Positions 36,667 through 46,707 of a stretch of DNA of 64,000 nucleotides are shown in pieces. Origin of the DNA: Hymenobacter sp. HSC-4F20 (GTDB lineage: Bacteria; Bacteroidota; Bacteroidia; Cytophagales; Hymenobacteraceae); assembly GCF_019599275.1 (NCBI RefSeq), contig NZ_JAHZTD010000001.1, positions 2,170,001 to 2,234,000 of the forward strand, in the 5' to 3' direction. Both the position numbers and the translations under genes were made by a program. Positions within the stretch are counted from its first letter, which is position 1. The number at the start of each line of letters is the position of its first letter. The notes beneath the pieces were generated by a model. It was not told where the DNA came from, searched no databases, and was given only the letters and a program-made list of their open reading frames with translations.

Positions 36667-38430
36667 TTACTGCACGTTCACCTCGAACGGCATCCGCATC
36701 TGAGCGCCTTTCATTTCTGAGAGCTTCTTGTACTGCTGGTACATGGGGTACATGGGGCCCATTTCTTCGCGTACCATGCGCAGTTTGGCTTCCTCGGAGA
36801 ACGAGCTGAACAGGTTTTCGGCGAAGGATTTTTGGCGGGGTAGCTTCTGGATGCGGTAGTCGCCGTCCTTGAGGTTAGCGCGGCGCGCGGCTATGCGCAA
36901 GGCATCGTCGTAGGACCCCAGCACGTCCACGAGGCCGCGGGCCTTGGCTTCCGTGCCCGACCACACCCGGCCCGAGGCCAGGCGGCGCAGGCGCTCTACC
37001 GGCATGCGGCGGCCCTGGGCGGCTTTGGTGGTGAAGTCGGCGTAGATGCGGTTGATTTCGGCCTGGAACTGGCTTTGCTCGAAGGGCGTGAGGGCGCGGG
37101 TGATGGTGGGGAAGTCGGAGAACTTGCCGGTGGTCACGCGGTCCGTCGTTACGCCAATTTTGTCGCGCAGGAAGGGCTCAATGTTCGGCAGCACGCCAAA
37201 CACCCCGATGCTGCCCGTGATGGTGGTCGGGTGCGCCACAATCGTGTCGCAGCCCATGGCAATGAAGTAGCCGCCCGAAGCCGCCACGTCCGACATGCTG
37301 GCAATAATGGGCTTCACTTTCTTGGTCAGCATCACCTCGCGGTAGATGATGTCGGAAGCCAGCGAGGAGCCGCCGGGCGAGTTGATGCGCAGCACTACGG
37401 CCTTCACCTTCTTATCCAAGCGGGCTTTGCGGATGGCCTCGGCGAAGCGGGTGCTCCCGATGCTTTCGTTGCCGCCCTTGCCCGTCACGATGTCGCCTTC
37501 GGCGTACACTACGGCAATGCGGTTGCCGCTGGTGCTGCCTTCCTCGTCCTCATCGTCAGCCTTTTCGTAGTCGGAAAGCTCAATTAGGCTAAGCTTGTCG
37601 TCTTTCTCTACCCCCAGCTTGCCCTTCATGTAGTCGGTAGCCTGGTCGTAGTAGCCCAGGTCGGTCACCAGCCCGAGGCGCTTGGCGTCGTCGGCGTTGT
37701 GCACCAGCATAGAGTCGGAAATCACCTTGAGGCGGGCCGGCGCGATTTTACGGGCGGCGGCTACCTCAGCCAGCATGGCATTGTTCAGGGAGTTCAGGAA
37801 CGACGAAGTTTGCAGGCGAGCCGAATCCGACATGTTGGTGCGGAAATACGGCTCCACGGCGCTCTTGAACGAGCCTACCCGGAAAATCTGGGCCTGCACG
37901 CCCAGCTTATCGAACAGGTTTTTGTAGTACATCGTCTCGGAGCTGAGGCCGTTGAACTCCAGCGTGCCCTGGGGGTTCAGGTAAATCTTGTCGGCCACGG
38001 AAGCGAGGTAGTAGCTTTTCTCCGACTGCGCATCGGTGTAGCTCACCACAAACTTGCCCGACTTCTTGAAGTCCAGCAGCGCGTTACGGATTTCCTCCAT
38101 GGAAGCCATGCCGCCCTGCACCAGCTCCAGGTTCAGGAAAATGCCCTTGATGTCGCCGTCCCCTTTGGCGCGGCGGATGGCGGCTTTCAGCTCATCGAGG
38201 CCGATAGCACTGCTCTGCCCACCCGTAAAGCCTGACAGTGGGTTCTGGAACTCCCGTTCGGCAATGGGCTTATCGAGTTTCAGCTCCAGCACCGAGTTGC
38301 TGGCTACAGTGACTTCCTTATCGGAAGAAGCGGCGGCCGCAATAAGGGCTACCAGCAGTACTACCCCTACCAGGGCAAAGAGCACGAGGCCGGTGAGAGT
38401 CGCCAGCACGTACTTAAAAAATTGTCTCAT
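36667..38430 (-). CDS. sppA: Signal peptide peptidase SppA, long form
   Basis: A 587-residue membrane protease that degrades cleaved signal peptides. The N-terminal transmembrane helix is at about residues 10-35. The general base lysine lies in GSFKSAVEPYF (about residue 187) and the nucleophilic serine in AASGGYFIAMG (about 385), the arrangement of the tandem-domain E. coli-type enzyme. The length agrees. A promoter-like TACTTTTG on the same strand lies about 37 bases upstream of the start. Confidence 0.92.
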   Translation of the reverse strand: MRQFFKYVLATLTGLVLFALVGVVLLVALIAAAASSDKEVTVASNSVLELKLDKPIAEREFQNPLSGFTGGQSSAIGLDELKAAIRRAKGDGDIKGIFLNLELVQGGMASMEEIRNALLDFKKSGKFVVSYTDAQSEKSYYLASVADKIYLNPQGTLEFNGLSSETMYYKNLFDKLGVQAQIFRVGSFKSAVEPYFRTNMSDSARLQTSSFLNSLNNAMLAEVAAARKIAPARLKVISDSMLVHNADDAKRLGLVTDLGYYDQATDYMKGKLGVEKDDKLSLIELSDYEKADDEDEEGSTSGNRIAVVYAEGDIVTGKGGNESIGSTRFAEAIRKARLDKKVKAVVLRINSPGGSSLASDIIYREVMLTKKVKPIIASMSDVAASGGYFIAMGCDTIVAHPTTITGSIGVFGVLPNIEPFLRDKIGVTTDRVTTGKFSDFPTITRALTPFEQSQFQAEINRIYADFTTKAAQGRRMPVERLRRLASGRVWSGTEAKARGLVDVLGSYDDALRIAARRANLKDGDYRIQKLPRQKSFAENLFSSFSEEAKLRMVREEMGPMYPMYQQYKKLSEMKGAQMRMPFEVNVQ

Positions 38431-38466
38431 CGTGAAGGAAAGAATAAGTCAGGTTCGGTCCTGAAA

Positions 38467-38474
38467 CAAAAGTA
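38467..38474 (-). promoter_or_regulatory. -7 promoter element of sppA
   Basis: On the minus strand this reads TACTTTTG, an exact TAnnTTTG element, placed about 37 bases before the sppA start. No clear -33 partner was found at the expected spacing. Confidence 0.5.
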
Positions 38475-38572
38475 TCGGCTTTTCCTCCCCCGTTCCGGCT
38501 ATTCAACCAACGGGCGGTTTTAGGGCGGGAACGGGGGTAGTGAGGGGGTGATGAGGTGAAGTGGTGAGGTTG

Positions 38573-38748
38573 TGTCATTGCGAGCATGTGGCGCATCAAG
38601 CCAGTGTCGAAGCAATCCGTCCTGGACGATGTGCTACCCCAAAAGATGTGACAAGCCCTTTCAGCACAGGCGGCAAGGGCTTGCCACGTTGGTAAACAGG
38701 TCACAAAAGAGAGGAAGGATTGCTTCGTCGTGCCTCCTCGCAATGACA
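38573..38748. repeat. Long nested palindrome in the sppA-rarA gap
   Basis: The ends TGTCATTGCGAG (38573 onwards) and CTCGCAATGACA (ending 38748) are exact complements. A second pair, CGAAGCAATCC (38608-38618) and GGATTGCTTCG (38717-38727), is nested inside, and inner sequences around CAAGCCCTT/AAGGGCTTG pair again. The 360-base gap 38431-38790 has no gene. This is a member of the palindrome family. Confidence 0.75.
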
Positions 38749-38790
38749 GGCCTTTTTTCTACTTACCTCATTACCATTCACTTCATCACC

Positions 38791-40125
38791 TTAATACCCA
38801 TACTTCTCGCCCCACAAGTGCCGTAGGCGCTCCTGGGCTTTGGCTTCGGCGGGGTTGTGGCCGGGGTGGTAGAACACGCGGCCGCTGAGCTGTTCGGGCA
38901 GGAACTCCTGGTAGGCGAAGTTGCCTTCGTAGTCGTGGGAGTACATGTATTGGTTGCCGTAGCCGAGCTCCTCCATGAGCTTGGTGGGCGCGTTGCGCAG
39001 GGCAATAGGCACGGGCTGCACGCCCTGCTGGCGCACCAGGGCCCGCGCCTCCCGAATGGCTTTGTAGCTGGCGTTGCTCTTGGGCGAGGTAGCCAGGTAC
39101 ACCACCGTCTGGCCCAGAATAATATCCGATTCTGGCATGCCGATGACCGTTACGGCCTGGAAGCAGCTTTGGGCCAGCATGAGGGCGTTGGGGTTGGCTA
39201 GCCCGACGTCTTCGGAGGCTAGAATGAGCAGGCGGCGGGCAATAAACTTCACATCCTCGCCACCTTCCAGCATCACGGCCAGGTAGTACAGGGCCGCGTT
39301 GGGGTCGGAGCCGCGGATGCTTTTGATGAAGGCCGAAATGACATCGTAGTGCATTTCGCCGCCCTTGTCGTAGCGGGCGAGGTGCTGCTGGGCCAGCTGC
39401 TGCACGGCCTCGTCGGTGATGACGATTTCGCCGGTTTCGGGGGTAGGGCGGCTGGCTTCCACCACAATTTCCAGCAGGTTCAGCAGCTTGCGCGCGTCGC
39501 CGCCCGAAATGGTAAGCAGGGCGTTGTAGTCCTGCACGCGCACCTTTTTCTGCTTTAGAATTTCGTCTTCGGCCAGGGCTTTGTCTACGAGGCTGGTCAG
39601 CACGTCTTTGCCCAAGGGCTCCAGCACGTACACCTGAGCCCGGCTCAGCACAGCCGGAATAACCTCGAACGATGGGTTTTCGGTGGTGGCCCCAATCAGC
39701 GTGACGACGCCCTGTTCCACGGCCCCGAGCAGCGCATCCTGCTGGCTTTTGCTGAAGCGGTGAATTTCATCAATAAACAACACGGTACCGCGCTGTTTGC
39801 GGGCCCGCTCAATCACCTCGCGCACATCTTTCACGCCGGCATTGATAGCCGACAGCGCCGCGAAGGGCAACCCTAACTCCTGGGCCAGCAGGTTAGCCAG
39901 CGTGGTTTTCCCTACCCCCGGCGGGCCCCAGAGAATAAGCGAGGGTAGGCGGCCGGCATTGAGGTAGCGCCGCAACACGCCCTCAGGCCCGATGAGGTGC
40001 TGCTGCCCGGCGTACTCCTGCAGGGTGCGGGGGCGCATGCGTTCGGCCAGCGGGGCGCCGGGGCGAGGCAGGTTCGGCTGGGCGGAGGGGGTAGGGTCAG
40101 AATCGAAAAGGGAGCCGGTGGCCAT
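38791..40125 (-). CDS. rarA: Replication-associated recombination ATPase RarA
   Basis: A 444-residue AAA+ ATPase of the RarA/MgsA/Mgs1 family, which acts at stalled replication forks. The Walker A is [15 protein letters not shown], the Walker [21 protein letters not shown], followed by sensor 1 at [13 protein letters not shown] and a lid/C-terminal tetramerisation region with [20 protein letters not shown]. The E. coli protein has 447 residues. The start [10 protein letters not shown] is good. It is transcribed away from the EamA gene. Confidence 0.95.
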   Translation of the reverse strand: MATGSLFDSDPTPSAQPNLPRPGAPLAERMRPRTLQEYAGQQHLIGPEGVLRRYLNAGRLPSLILWGPPGVGKTTLANLLAQELGLPFAALSAINAGVKDVREVIERARKQRGTVLFIDEIHRFSKSQQDALLGAVEQGVVTLIGATTENPSFEVIPAVLSRAQVYVLEPLGKDVLTSLVDKALAEDEILKQKKVRVQDYNALLTISGGDARKLLNLLEIVVEASRPTPETGEIVITDEAVQQLAQQHLARYDKGGEMHYDVISAFIKSIRGSDPNAALYYLAVMLEGGEDVKFIARRLLILASEDVGLANPNALMLAQSCFQAVTVIGMPESDIILGQTVVYLATSPKSNASYKAIREARALVRQQGVQPVPIALRNAPTKLMEELGYGNQYMYSHDYEGNFAYQEFLPEQLSGRVFYHPGHNPAEAKAQERLRHLWGEKYGY

Positions 40126-40283
40126 AGGAAAGGAAGCTCAAATGAAAGGGCGCAGCACGGAACTACGGATGATACCCCACCCCGCAGTAGGGCCGGTTAG
40201 AAGATGCCGCCGGGCATGAGGTGGGTTAACAAAGGTAACTACGGCACTTAGCGGTTTTGCGCTGCGGTGGCGCTGCGGACTGC

Positions 40284-40291
40284 TACCTTCG
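40284..40291 (+). promoter_or_regulatory. -7-like element TACCTTCG upstream of the EamA gene
   Basis: TACCTTCG (TAnnTTYG form) lies 8 bases before the ATG, so the transcript would be nearly leaderless. A TTTG at 40256-40259 lies 24 bases further upstream, slightly longer than the usual 19-21. The call is moderate. Confidence 0.4.
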
Positions 40292-40298
40292 CGGCCGG

Positions 40299-41231
40299 AT
40301 GAAGAACTCGTTGAAAGTACACGCGGCCCTGTTTGTGGTGGCCCTGATTTACGCCGCCAACTACAGCATTTCCAAAGATGTGATGCCGCGTTACATGGGG
40401 CCCTTTGGGCTGGTGCTGCTGCGCGTAGTAGGCGCTACCGTTTTCTTCGGCGTCCTCAGTCGCCTAGTAGCGCCCCAGGACCGGATTCAGGGCCGCGCCG
40501 ACCAGCTGCGGGCGGTGGCCTGCGGGGTGCTGGGCATCGGCCTTAACCAGCTGTTGTTTTTCTCGGGCCTGAACCTGACTTCACCCATTAACGCCTCCCT
40601 GATTCAGACCATTGCGCCGGTAGTAACGGTGCTGGCCTCGGCGGCGCTGCTGGGCGAAAAGCTGACCCTACCCCGGCTGCTAGGCATAGGGCTGGCGGGG
40701 GTAGGTGCGGCCAGCATCATTTTGAGCCGGGGGCCGGTGGCAGCAGGCGGGCAAGATGGCTTTTTGGGCAACCTCTACATCCTGCTGAATGCCACGGCCT
40801 TCGGTATTTATCTGGTGCTGGTGATGCCGCTCATGCGCAAGTACCACCCGTTTACGGTGCTGGCCCGCATTTTTCTGGTGGGTGCCGTGCTGGCCGTGCC
40901 CGCCGGCTGGCAGCAGGTACAAGCCGCCGACTATGCCAGCTTCCCAACGGGTATTTGGGTGGCTATTGCCTACATGGTCATCTGCCTGACCATCCTGGCC
41001 TATCTGCTGAATAACTGGGCCCTGAAATACGCCTCGCCTTCCTTGCTGGGCGCTTACATCTATCTGCAGCCGGCCCTGGCCGTACTCATTGCGGTGGCGG
41101 CGGGAAAGGATACGCTCACGTTATCCAAAGCTCTGCAAGCCCTATTGATTTTTGCCGGTGTTTTCCTGGTGAGCCGCAAGTCCCGGCAGCCCCAGCCCGC
41201 GCCGATTCCGCTGGAGGCCGTGCAGGATTAA
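40299..41231 (+). CDS. EamA/DMT-family drug or metabolite transporter
   Basis: A 310-residue inner-membrane protein with about ten helices in two EamA repeats (first VHAALFVVALIYAANYSISK; second GNLYILLNATAFGIYLVLVM). EamA proteins export amino acids, other metabolites or drugs. The substrate cannot be told from sequence. The start MKNSLKVHAALF was preferred to an upstream ATG whose extension is not hydrophobic. Confidence 0.88.
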   Translation: MKNSLKVHAALFVVALIYAANYSISKDVMPRYMGPFGLVLLRVVGATVFFGVLSRLVAPQDRIQGRADQLRAVACGVLGIGLNQLLFFSGLNLTSPINASLIQTIAPVVTVLASAALLGEKLTLPRLLGIGLAGVGAASIILSRGPVAAGGQDGFLGNLYILLNATAFGIYLVLVMPLMRKYHPFTVLARIFLVGAVLAVPAGWQQVQAADYASFPTGIWVAIAYMVICLTILAYLLNNWALKYASPSLLGAYIYLQPALAVLIAVAAGKDTLTLSKALQALLIFAGVFLVSRKSRQPQPAPIPLEAVQD

Positions 41232-41269
41232 TTAACGGGGTAGCAACTAGCGTGCAGCTCCTCCTTAAC

Positions 41270-41354
41270 TGTCATTCCGCGCATCAAGCGGAGCGAGGAA
41301 TCTGGTTCAATCTGTAAAAGGATGAACCCAGATTCCTCCTGCGTCGGAATGACA
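41270..41354. repeat. Imperfect palindrome after the EamA gene
   Basis: TGTCATTCCG at 41270 pairs with CGGAATGACA ending at 41354, and the inner GAGGAATCTGGTTCA pairs with TGAACCCAGATTCCTC apart from one bulged base. This is the third complete member of the palindrome family. The 292-base gap 41232-41523 holds no gene. Confidence 0.75.
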
Positions 41355-41523
41355 ACATAGCTTTTGGGAGGACCACGTGGCGGGTACAGGTTTGCTGAAT
41401 GTCTGGGGGTAGCGCAGCACCGGCCACTCTTTCTTTGCGTACTAGATTCTTTTGGCTGCCGGGCGCAGCCCACGGCTTGGTTTGGCCGGTGTATTCTGCT
41501 ATTCGCTCTGCTGCACGCTGTTC

Positions 41524-43194
41524 ATGATTCAGCCCTCCCCCTCTCCTACCCCCGCTGCCACGCCGGAGGCTCCACCCACCCTCTGGACGCCTTTTACCTA
41601 CTCCTTATTCCGGGCTATCTGGATTGCCTCCGTGGTATCGAATATTGGTACCTGGATGCAGAACGTGGCGGGCGTGTGGCTGGTCACTACCCTTACCTCC
41701 TCGGCCTTACTGGTGGCCCTGATGCAGACGGCTACCAGCCTACCTGCCTTTCTGCTGAGCATGCCCGCCGGCGCCATTGCCGACCTTATCGACCGGCGCC
41801 GGTTGCTGCTGTTCACGCAGGGCTTCATGGCTGTGGTGGCCTTGCTGCTGGGCATACTGACCTTACTAGGCGAAATTTCCGCCTTTGGGGTGCTGGCTTT
41901 CACGTTTCTGCTGGGCCTTGGCGCGGCCATTAACGCGCCGGTCTGGCAGACGGTAACCATTGAGCTGGTGCCCCGGCGGGTGCTGGGCTTTGCCATTACG
42001 CTCAATGGAGTCAGCAACAACATTGCCCGGGCTATTGGGCCAGCGGTGGGCGGGGCTATTATTGCGTATTACTCGCCGGGCTGGGTGTTTTTGGTGAATG
42101 CCGTGTCGTTTCTGGGCACGTTTGGGGTCATTTACGCCTGGAAGCGGGAAGCGGAAGTTACCAGCGGCCCGGCCGAGAATTTCATGGGTGCCTTGCGGGC
42201 GGGAATGCGCTACGTGCAGTACTCGCCGGCCATTTATGCGGTGTTGGTGCGCACGTTTGCGTTTGCCTTCGGGGCCAGCGCCATGTGGGGGCTGCTGTCG
42301 GTAGTGACGGCCCGGCGCCTGCACCTTAGTTCTGGTACCTACGGGGTGCTGCTGTCCTGGCTGGGCGCGGGCGCCATTACCGGCGCCTTCCTGATGGGGC
42401 GGGCAGGTAATCGGCTCACCTATAACCAGCGCGTGCTCATTGGTTCGGCGGTTTTTGTGGGTACCAACGTGGCGTTGGCCCTGGTGCCTTCGGTGTACTG
42501 GCTCTATCCGGTAATGTTTGTTTCCGGCATTGCCTGGCTGATGACCATGACCAGCTTTAGTACCACCGTGCAACTGCACGTGCCCAAGTGGGTGCAGGCC
42601 CGGGTAGTGAGCATGTACATGCTGGTGTTTCAGGCGGGCTTATCGTTGGGCAGTATTGTGTGGGGCGAGCTGGCCGACCGCACCACCCTGGAAACGGCCC
42701 TGCTGGCTACGGCCGCCTGGATGCTGCTGAGCTTGTTGCTGGCCCTGCCCTTCCCCATGCGCTCAGCCGAAGGCCTCAACCTGGAGCCCGCCGAGCACTG
42801 GCCTACCCCCAGGATGGGCAGCAACGTGGACCCCGACGATGGGCCGGTAGTAGTGATGATAGAATACGAGGTAGCGCTGGCCGATCAGCCCGCTTTCCGG
42901 GTGGCAGCTGAGCAGCTCACCCGTCTGCGCCTGCGCGATGGTTCGTTGCGGGCCGGTGTGTTCACCGACATTGCCCAACCCACGCGCATCACCGAGTTTT
43001 TCTACGTAGCCACTTGGGGGGAGCACGAGCGACAGCACCACCGCTTTACGGTAGAGGATAAAGCTATTGAAGCCCGCGTCCGGCAGTTTCACGCCGGGCC
43101 GGAGCCGCCGCGGGTTACGCACTTCTTAGCCTTCCCTCACTCCACCAACGTGGAAGTGCCTACCTCCTACGAAACCATGGAAGGCCCCCAGTAA
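41524..43194 (+). CDS. MFS transporter with C-terminal monooxygenase-like domain
   Basis: A 556-residue protein. The first 430 residues form a 12-helix MFS_3-type transporter (SLFRAIWIASVVSNIGTWMQ at the start; AGAIADLIDRRRLLLFTQ is the conserved A-loop). The remaining ~110 residues (VVVMIEYEVALADQPAFRVA to ATWGEHERQHHRFTVEDKAI) resemble an antibiotic-biosynthesis-monooxygenase/dimeric barrel domain. That fusion is known for this MFS group. Start MIQPSPSP was chosen; an upstream frame would add a non-typical tail. It is probably an exporter; the cargo and the role of the extra domain are unknown. Confidence 0.85.
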   Translation: MIQPSPSPTPAATPEAPPTLWTPFTYSLFRAIWIASVVSNIGTWMQNVAGVWLVTTLTSSALLVALMQTATSLPAFLLSMPAGAIADLIDRRRLLLFTQGFMAVVALLLGILTLLGEISAFGVLAFTFLLGLGAAINAPVWQTVTIELVPRRVLGFAITLNGVSNNIARAIGPAVGGAIIAYYSPGWVFLVNAVSFLGTFGVIYAWKREAEVTSGPAENFMGALRAGMRYVQYSPAIYAVLVRTFAFAFGASAMWGLLSVVTARRLHLSSGTYGVLLSWLGAGAITGAFLMGRAGNRLTYNQRVLIGSAVFVGTNVALALVPSVYWLYPVMFVSGIAWLMTMTSFSTTVQLHVPKWVQARVVSMYMLVFQAGLSLGSIVWGELADRTTLETALLATAAWMLLSLLLALPFPMRSAEGLNLEPAEHWPTPRMGSNVDPDDGPVVVMIEYEVALADQPAFRVAAEQLTRLRLRDGSLRAGVFTDIAQPTRITEFFYVATWGEHERQHHRFTVEDKAIEARVRQFHAGPEPPRVTHFLAFPHSTNVEVPTSYETMEGPQ

Positions 43195-43288
43195 ATGGGT
43201 AGCCGGAGTTTGCCAGGGGTTGCGTAGTATTAAGCCGGTTAATTTGGTTAGCCAGCCCCCGCCTTTATCCCACGTTCTGAAATCCACC

Positions 43289-44935
43289 ATGAAAGCACTG
43301 CTGCTCCTTTCCCTGCTTATGGCCCCTACGCTACCCGTAGCCATGGCACAAACCAAGAAAACGACGGCTTCCAGCGCCGGTACGCCCCAGGTAAAAATAG
43401 CCAATGGCACCCTCGAAGGCACTGCCACCGCGGCCGGTATCCGTATGTTTAAGGGCGTGCCGTTTGCCGCCCCACCGGTGGGTGAGCTGCGGTGGAGAGA
43501 ACCCCAACCCGTGCAAAACTGGACCGGGGTACGCGCCGCCAAACAGTTTGGCCCGCGCGCTATGCAGCTGCCCGTGTTTGGCGACATGAATTTCCGCTCC
43601 AATGGTGTGAGCGAAGACTGCCTTTACCTGAACGTCTGGACGCCGGCCAAATCGGCAAGCGAAAAGCTGCCCGTGCTGGTGTATTTCTACGGCGGCGGCT
43701 TTATTGCCGGCGACGGCTCGGAGCCCCGCTACGATGGCGAGAGTATGGCCCGCCGCGGCATCGTGGCCGTAACTGTGAACTACCGCCTGGGCGTGTTCGG
43801 CTTCATGGCGCACCCCGAGCTAACGAAGGAGTCGCCGAACCACGCCTCTGGCAACTATGGCTTCCTCGACCAAAGCGCCGCCCTGCGCTGGGTGCAACAA
43901 AACATTGCGGCCTTCGGCGGCGACCCGCAAAAGGTAACCGTAGCCGGTGAATCGGCGGGCTCCATGTCGGTTAGCGCCCAGATGGCTTCGCCCCTTTCCA
44001 AAACCCTGTTTGCCCGCGCCATTGGCGAAAGTGGCTCGATGCTGAACACGGGCTTCGGACCCGTAACTCAAACCGAAGGTGAGCAGGCGGGGGTGGCGTT
44101 TGCCACCAGCCTCGGGGCCTCTACGCTGACGGCGCTGCGGGCTCTGCCGGCGCAGCAGCTGCTCGAAGCAGCGGGCAAGCCCGGTACCCCGCGCTTCGCC
44201 CCAACCCTGGACAACTACTTCTTCACCCAGAAACCCGCGGCCACTTTTGCGGCTGGTCAGCAGGCGCGGGTGCCGCTGCTGGTGGGCTGGAACTCCCAGG
44301 AAATGGGCTACCAGGCCTTGCTGGGCCAACAGCCGCCTACCCCCGAAAACTTCCGCCAGGCCGTGCAAAAGCTCTACGGCGACCAGGCCGAAACCGTCCT
44401 GAAGCTCTACCCCGCCGCTACCCCCGAGCAGGCTGAGCAAGCTGCCACCGACCTGGCCGGCGACCGGTTTATCAGCTACAGCACCTGGAAGTGGGCCGAC
44501 GCGCACGCCCAAACCGGCGGGCAGCCCGTGTACCGCTACATCTATGCCCGGCCGCGCCCGGCCATGGTCCCCGAAATGGGCAACGCCACTACGGGCCTGG
44601 CTGGTGGGGTAGTAAAGCAGTCGGCCGCGGCCCCACCCGCGCCGCCGGCCCGGGGGGCCGTGCACTCCGCCGAAATTGAGTACGCCCTGGGCAACCTGCC
44701 CGGTAACAAGGTGTTTGCCTGGACCCCGGAGGACTACAAAGTATCGGAGACGATGCAGAGCTACTTCGCCAACTTCATTAAAACCGGCAACCCCAACGGG
44801 AAGGGCCTACCTACCTGGCCAGCCACTACCCCCGGCCAGGCCTCGCAACTGCTGCGCCTCAACGTAACTACCAAGGCCGAGCCTGAGCAGCACCGCGCCC
44901 GCTACCTCTTCCTCGATCAGCAAGCCAGCAAATAG
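43289..44935 (+). CDS. Secreted type-B carboxylesterase
   Basis: A 548-residue exported esterase with a signal peptide (MKALLLLSLLMAPTLPVAMA). Type-B carboxylesterase motifs are SEDCLYLNVWTP and VYFYGGGFIAGDG (oxyanion hole) and the nucleophile elbow AGESAGSMS (Ser near residue 222). The C-terminal half has an extended Pro/Ala insert before AVHSAEIEYALGNLPGNKVF. It would hydrolyse carboxylic esters outside the cytoplasm. It reads in the same direction as the MFS gene, 94 bases after it. Confidence 0.9.
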   Translation: MKALLLLSLLMAPTLPVAMAQTKKTTASSAGTPQVKIANGTLEGTATAAGIRMFKGVPFAAPPVGELRWREPQPVQNWTGVRAAKQFGPRAMQLPVFGDMNFRSNGVSEDCLYLNVWTPAKSASEKLPVLVYFYGGGFIAGDGSEPRYDGESMARRGIVAVTVNYRLGVFGFMAHPELTKESPNHASGNYGFLDQSAALRWVQQNIAAFGGDPQKVTVAGESAGSMSVSAQMASPLSKTLFARAIGESGSMLNTGFGPVTQTEGEQAGVAFATSLGASTLTALRALPAQQLLEAAGKPGTPRFAPTLDNYFFTQKPAATFAAGQQARVPLLVGWNSQEMGYQALLGQQPPTPENFRQAVQKLYGDQAETVLKLYPAATPEQAEQAATDLAGDRFISYSTWKWADAHAQTGGQPVYRYIYARPRPAMVPEMGNATTGLAGGVVKQSAAAPPAPPARGAVHSAEIEYALGNLPGNKVFAWTPEDYKVSETMQSYFANFIKTGNPNGKGLPTWPATTPGQASQLLRLNVTTKAEPEQHRARYLFLDQQASK

Positions 44936-45074
44936 CACCGCGAAGCTACTTTTCGGCAACGCGCCGGGCTTGTGGGCGTACATCCTACCAAGCTAGTCCG
45001 GGAAGCGAACAGGCTGCTTTGTGTCGGCCGTTAGCTTGCCTGGGCCATCCGTGGTACCTCCTAAACTTTGCCCT

Positions 45075-45380
45075 ATGAAAATGAAAGCTTCCCCCGTCTG
45101 GATTGGAGCCCTGGTAGCTGGTGGCACGGCGGCCTTTTACTTTTGGCAGAAGAAAGACGCCCCCAAAGCCAGTCAGCCGGGTACTGATGCGTTGGCCAAT
45201 GGCGCTGCTCCTGCCGCCTCGGCCAGCACGGCGGCCCCCTCTTCTACCTCCAGCTTCCGCACCCCCACCGCCGCAAACGGCCATGTGCGCGACGTAAGCG
45301 CCACCGACCTGCCCGCCCCGGATACCGGTACCAATTTCACGGTTCAAGGCGACGTGCACGAGCCCAGCAGCAACGGGTAA
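45075..45380 (+). CDS. Small membrane-anchored low-complexity protein
   Basis: A 101-residue protein with one hydrophobic N-terminal helix (WIGALVAGGTAAFYFW) and then an Ala/Ser/Thr/Pro-rich tail (NGAAPAASASTAAPSSTSSF and further). The family is not recognised. A TAAACTTTG just upstream (45062-45070) resembles a -7 element with one extra base, and a perfect terminator follows. It is probably an anchored periplasmic spacer. The start MKMKASPVW was preferred. Confidence 0.6.
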   Translation: MKMKASPVWIGALVAGGTAAFYFWQKKDAPKASQPGTDALANGAAPAASASTAAPSSTSSFRTPTAANGHVRDVSATDLPAPDTGTNFTVQGDVHEPSSNG

Positions 45381-45428
45381 TCTAGTCAGGCGGCCTGTAC
45401 GGCTTGCTTTTTCTTTCCACCTCATATC

Positions 45429-45460
45429 AAAGAAGCCGGGCAGTGTTGCCCGGCTTCTTT
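45429..45460 (+). terminator. 14-bp perfect terminator hairpin
   Basis: Arms 45429-45442 and 45447-45460 are exact complements with a four-base loop and end in T-rich sequence. It ends the small membrane-protein gene 48 bases after its stop and lies about 160 bases before the polymerase IV start. Confidence 0.88.
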
Positions 45461-45622
45461 GGTTTACCCTGGAGCTGCCTTAGCCGAAAAAACGCTTATT
45501 CGGCTACCTTTTATATCTGCTTGCTACTATATAATTCTTGTTTTGGCTGGCAACCCAGAACTTTGTACACCCGCTATCCGCACCGGAATCTGCTACCCTC
45601 CTCTTTCGCGCAAACCCTACCC

Positions 45623-46702
45623 GTGGACGCCCCGGAAACCCGCAAAATCATTCACCTCGACATGGATGCCTTCTATGCCTCGGTGGAGCAGCGCGATAAT
45701 CCCGTGCTGCGCGGCAAGCCCGTGGCCGTGGGCGGCTCCCGGCAGCGGGGTGTGGTAGCGGCGGCCAGCTACGAGGCGCGGCAGTTTGGGGTGCGCTCGG
45801 CCATGCCTTCCAGCACGGCCCTGCGCAAGTGCCCGGAGCTGCTATTCGTGAAGCCCCGCTTCGAGGTGTACAAAGAGGTTTCGCGCCAGATCCGGGCCAT
45901 TTTCGCTGAGTACACGCCCCTGATTGAGCCGCTTTCCCTGGACGAGGCCTACCTCGACGTGACGGAAAACCTGAAGGGTATTGCGCTGGCCACGCAGGTA
46001 GCGCGGGAGATTCGGGCCCGCATCTTTCAGCAAACTCAGCTCACGGCCTCGGCGGGCATTTCCTACAATAAGTTTTTGGCCAAGCTGGCATCCGACTACC
46101 GCAAGCCTAACGGGCAGTTCGTGATTCGGCCCGACCAGGGCATGGCCTTCGTGGAAAAGCTCGGGGTAGGCGAATTTCACGGCATCGGGCCAGCTACGGC
46201 CGCGCGGCTGAATAACCTCGGCATCTTCACCGGCCTCGATTTGCGCCAGCAGACGGAGGCTTTTCTGCGCCAGCACTTCGGCAAGGCCGGCTCCCACTAC
46301 TACCTCATTGCCCGCGCCCAGGACCACCGCCCCGTAGTGGCCGACCGCCTGCGCAAATCCATCGGCTCCGAAACCACTTTCGAGCAAGACTTGCTGACGT
46401 GGGAAGAGCTTGTTGCCGGCCTGCAACCGTGCATTGAATCGGTGTGGCAGCATTGCCAGCGCACGGGGGTGCGGGGGCGCACGGTCACGCTTAAAGTTAA
46501 GTACGCCGACTTTCAGCAAATCACCCGCAGCCGCACCTTATTCGGGCTGGTTCCTACCCCCGAAGCATTTGCCCAACTCAGCCACGAGCTCCTGACCGGC
46601 ATTCAGCCCGTCAGCAAAGGCATCCGGCTCCTGGGCGTGTCGCTTTCCAACCTGGAAACGCCGGAAGAAGCCGTAGGTAAGCAACTGGCCCTGCTGCTAT
46701 AA
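45623..46702 (+). CDS. dinB: DNA polymerase IV
   Basis: A 359-residue Y-family translesion polymerase. HLDMDAFYASVEQRDNP carries the first metal-binding Asp and SLDEAYLDVT the catalytic Asp/Glu pair. The helix-hairpin-helix GVGEFHGIGPATAARLNNLG and the little-finger domain follow. The tail QLALLL resembles a beta-clamp-binding end. I chose a GTG start directly before DAPETRKIIHLDMDAF, giving the usual polymerase IV length; a longer upstream frame overlaps the preceding terminator. Confidence 0.93.
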   Translation: MDAPETRKIIHLDMDAFYASVEQRDNPVLRGKPVAVGGSRQRGVVAAASYEARQFGVRSAMPSSTALRKCPELLFVKPRFEVYKEVSRQIRAIFAEYTPLIEPLSLDEAYLDVTENLKGIALATQVAREIRARIFQQTQLTASAGISYNKFLAKLASDYRKPNGQFVIRPDQGMAFVEKLGVGEFHGIGPATAARLNNLGIFTGLDLRQQTEAFLRQHFGKAGSHYYLIARAQDHRPVVADRLRKSIGSETTFEQDLLTWEELVAGLQPCIESVWQHCQRTGVRGRTVTLKVKYADFQQITRSRTLFGLVPTPEAFAQLSHELLTGIQPVSKGIRLLGVSLSNLETPEEAVGKQLALLL

Positions 46703-46707
46703 ACGCA

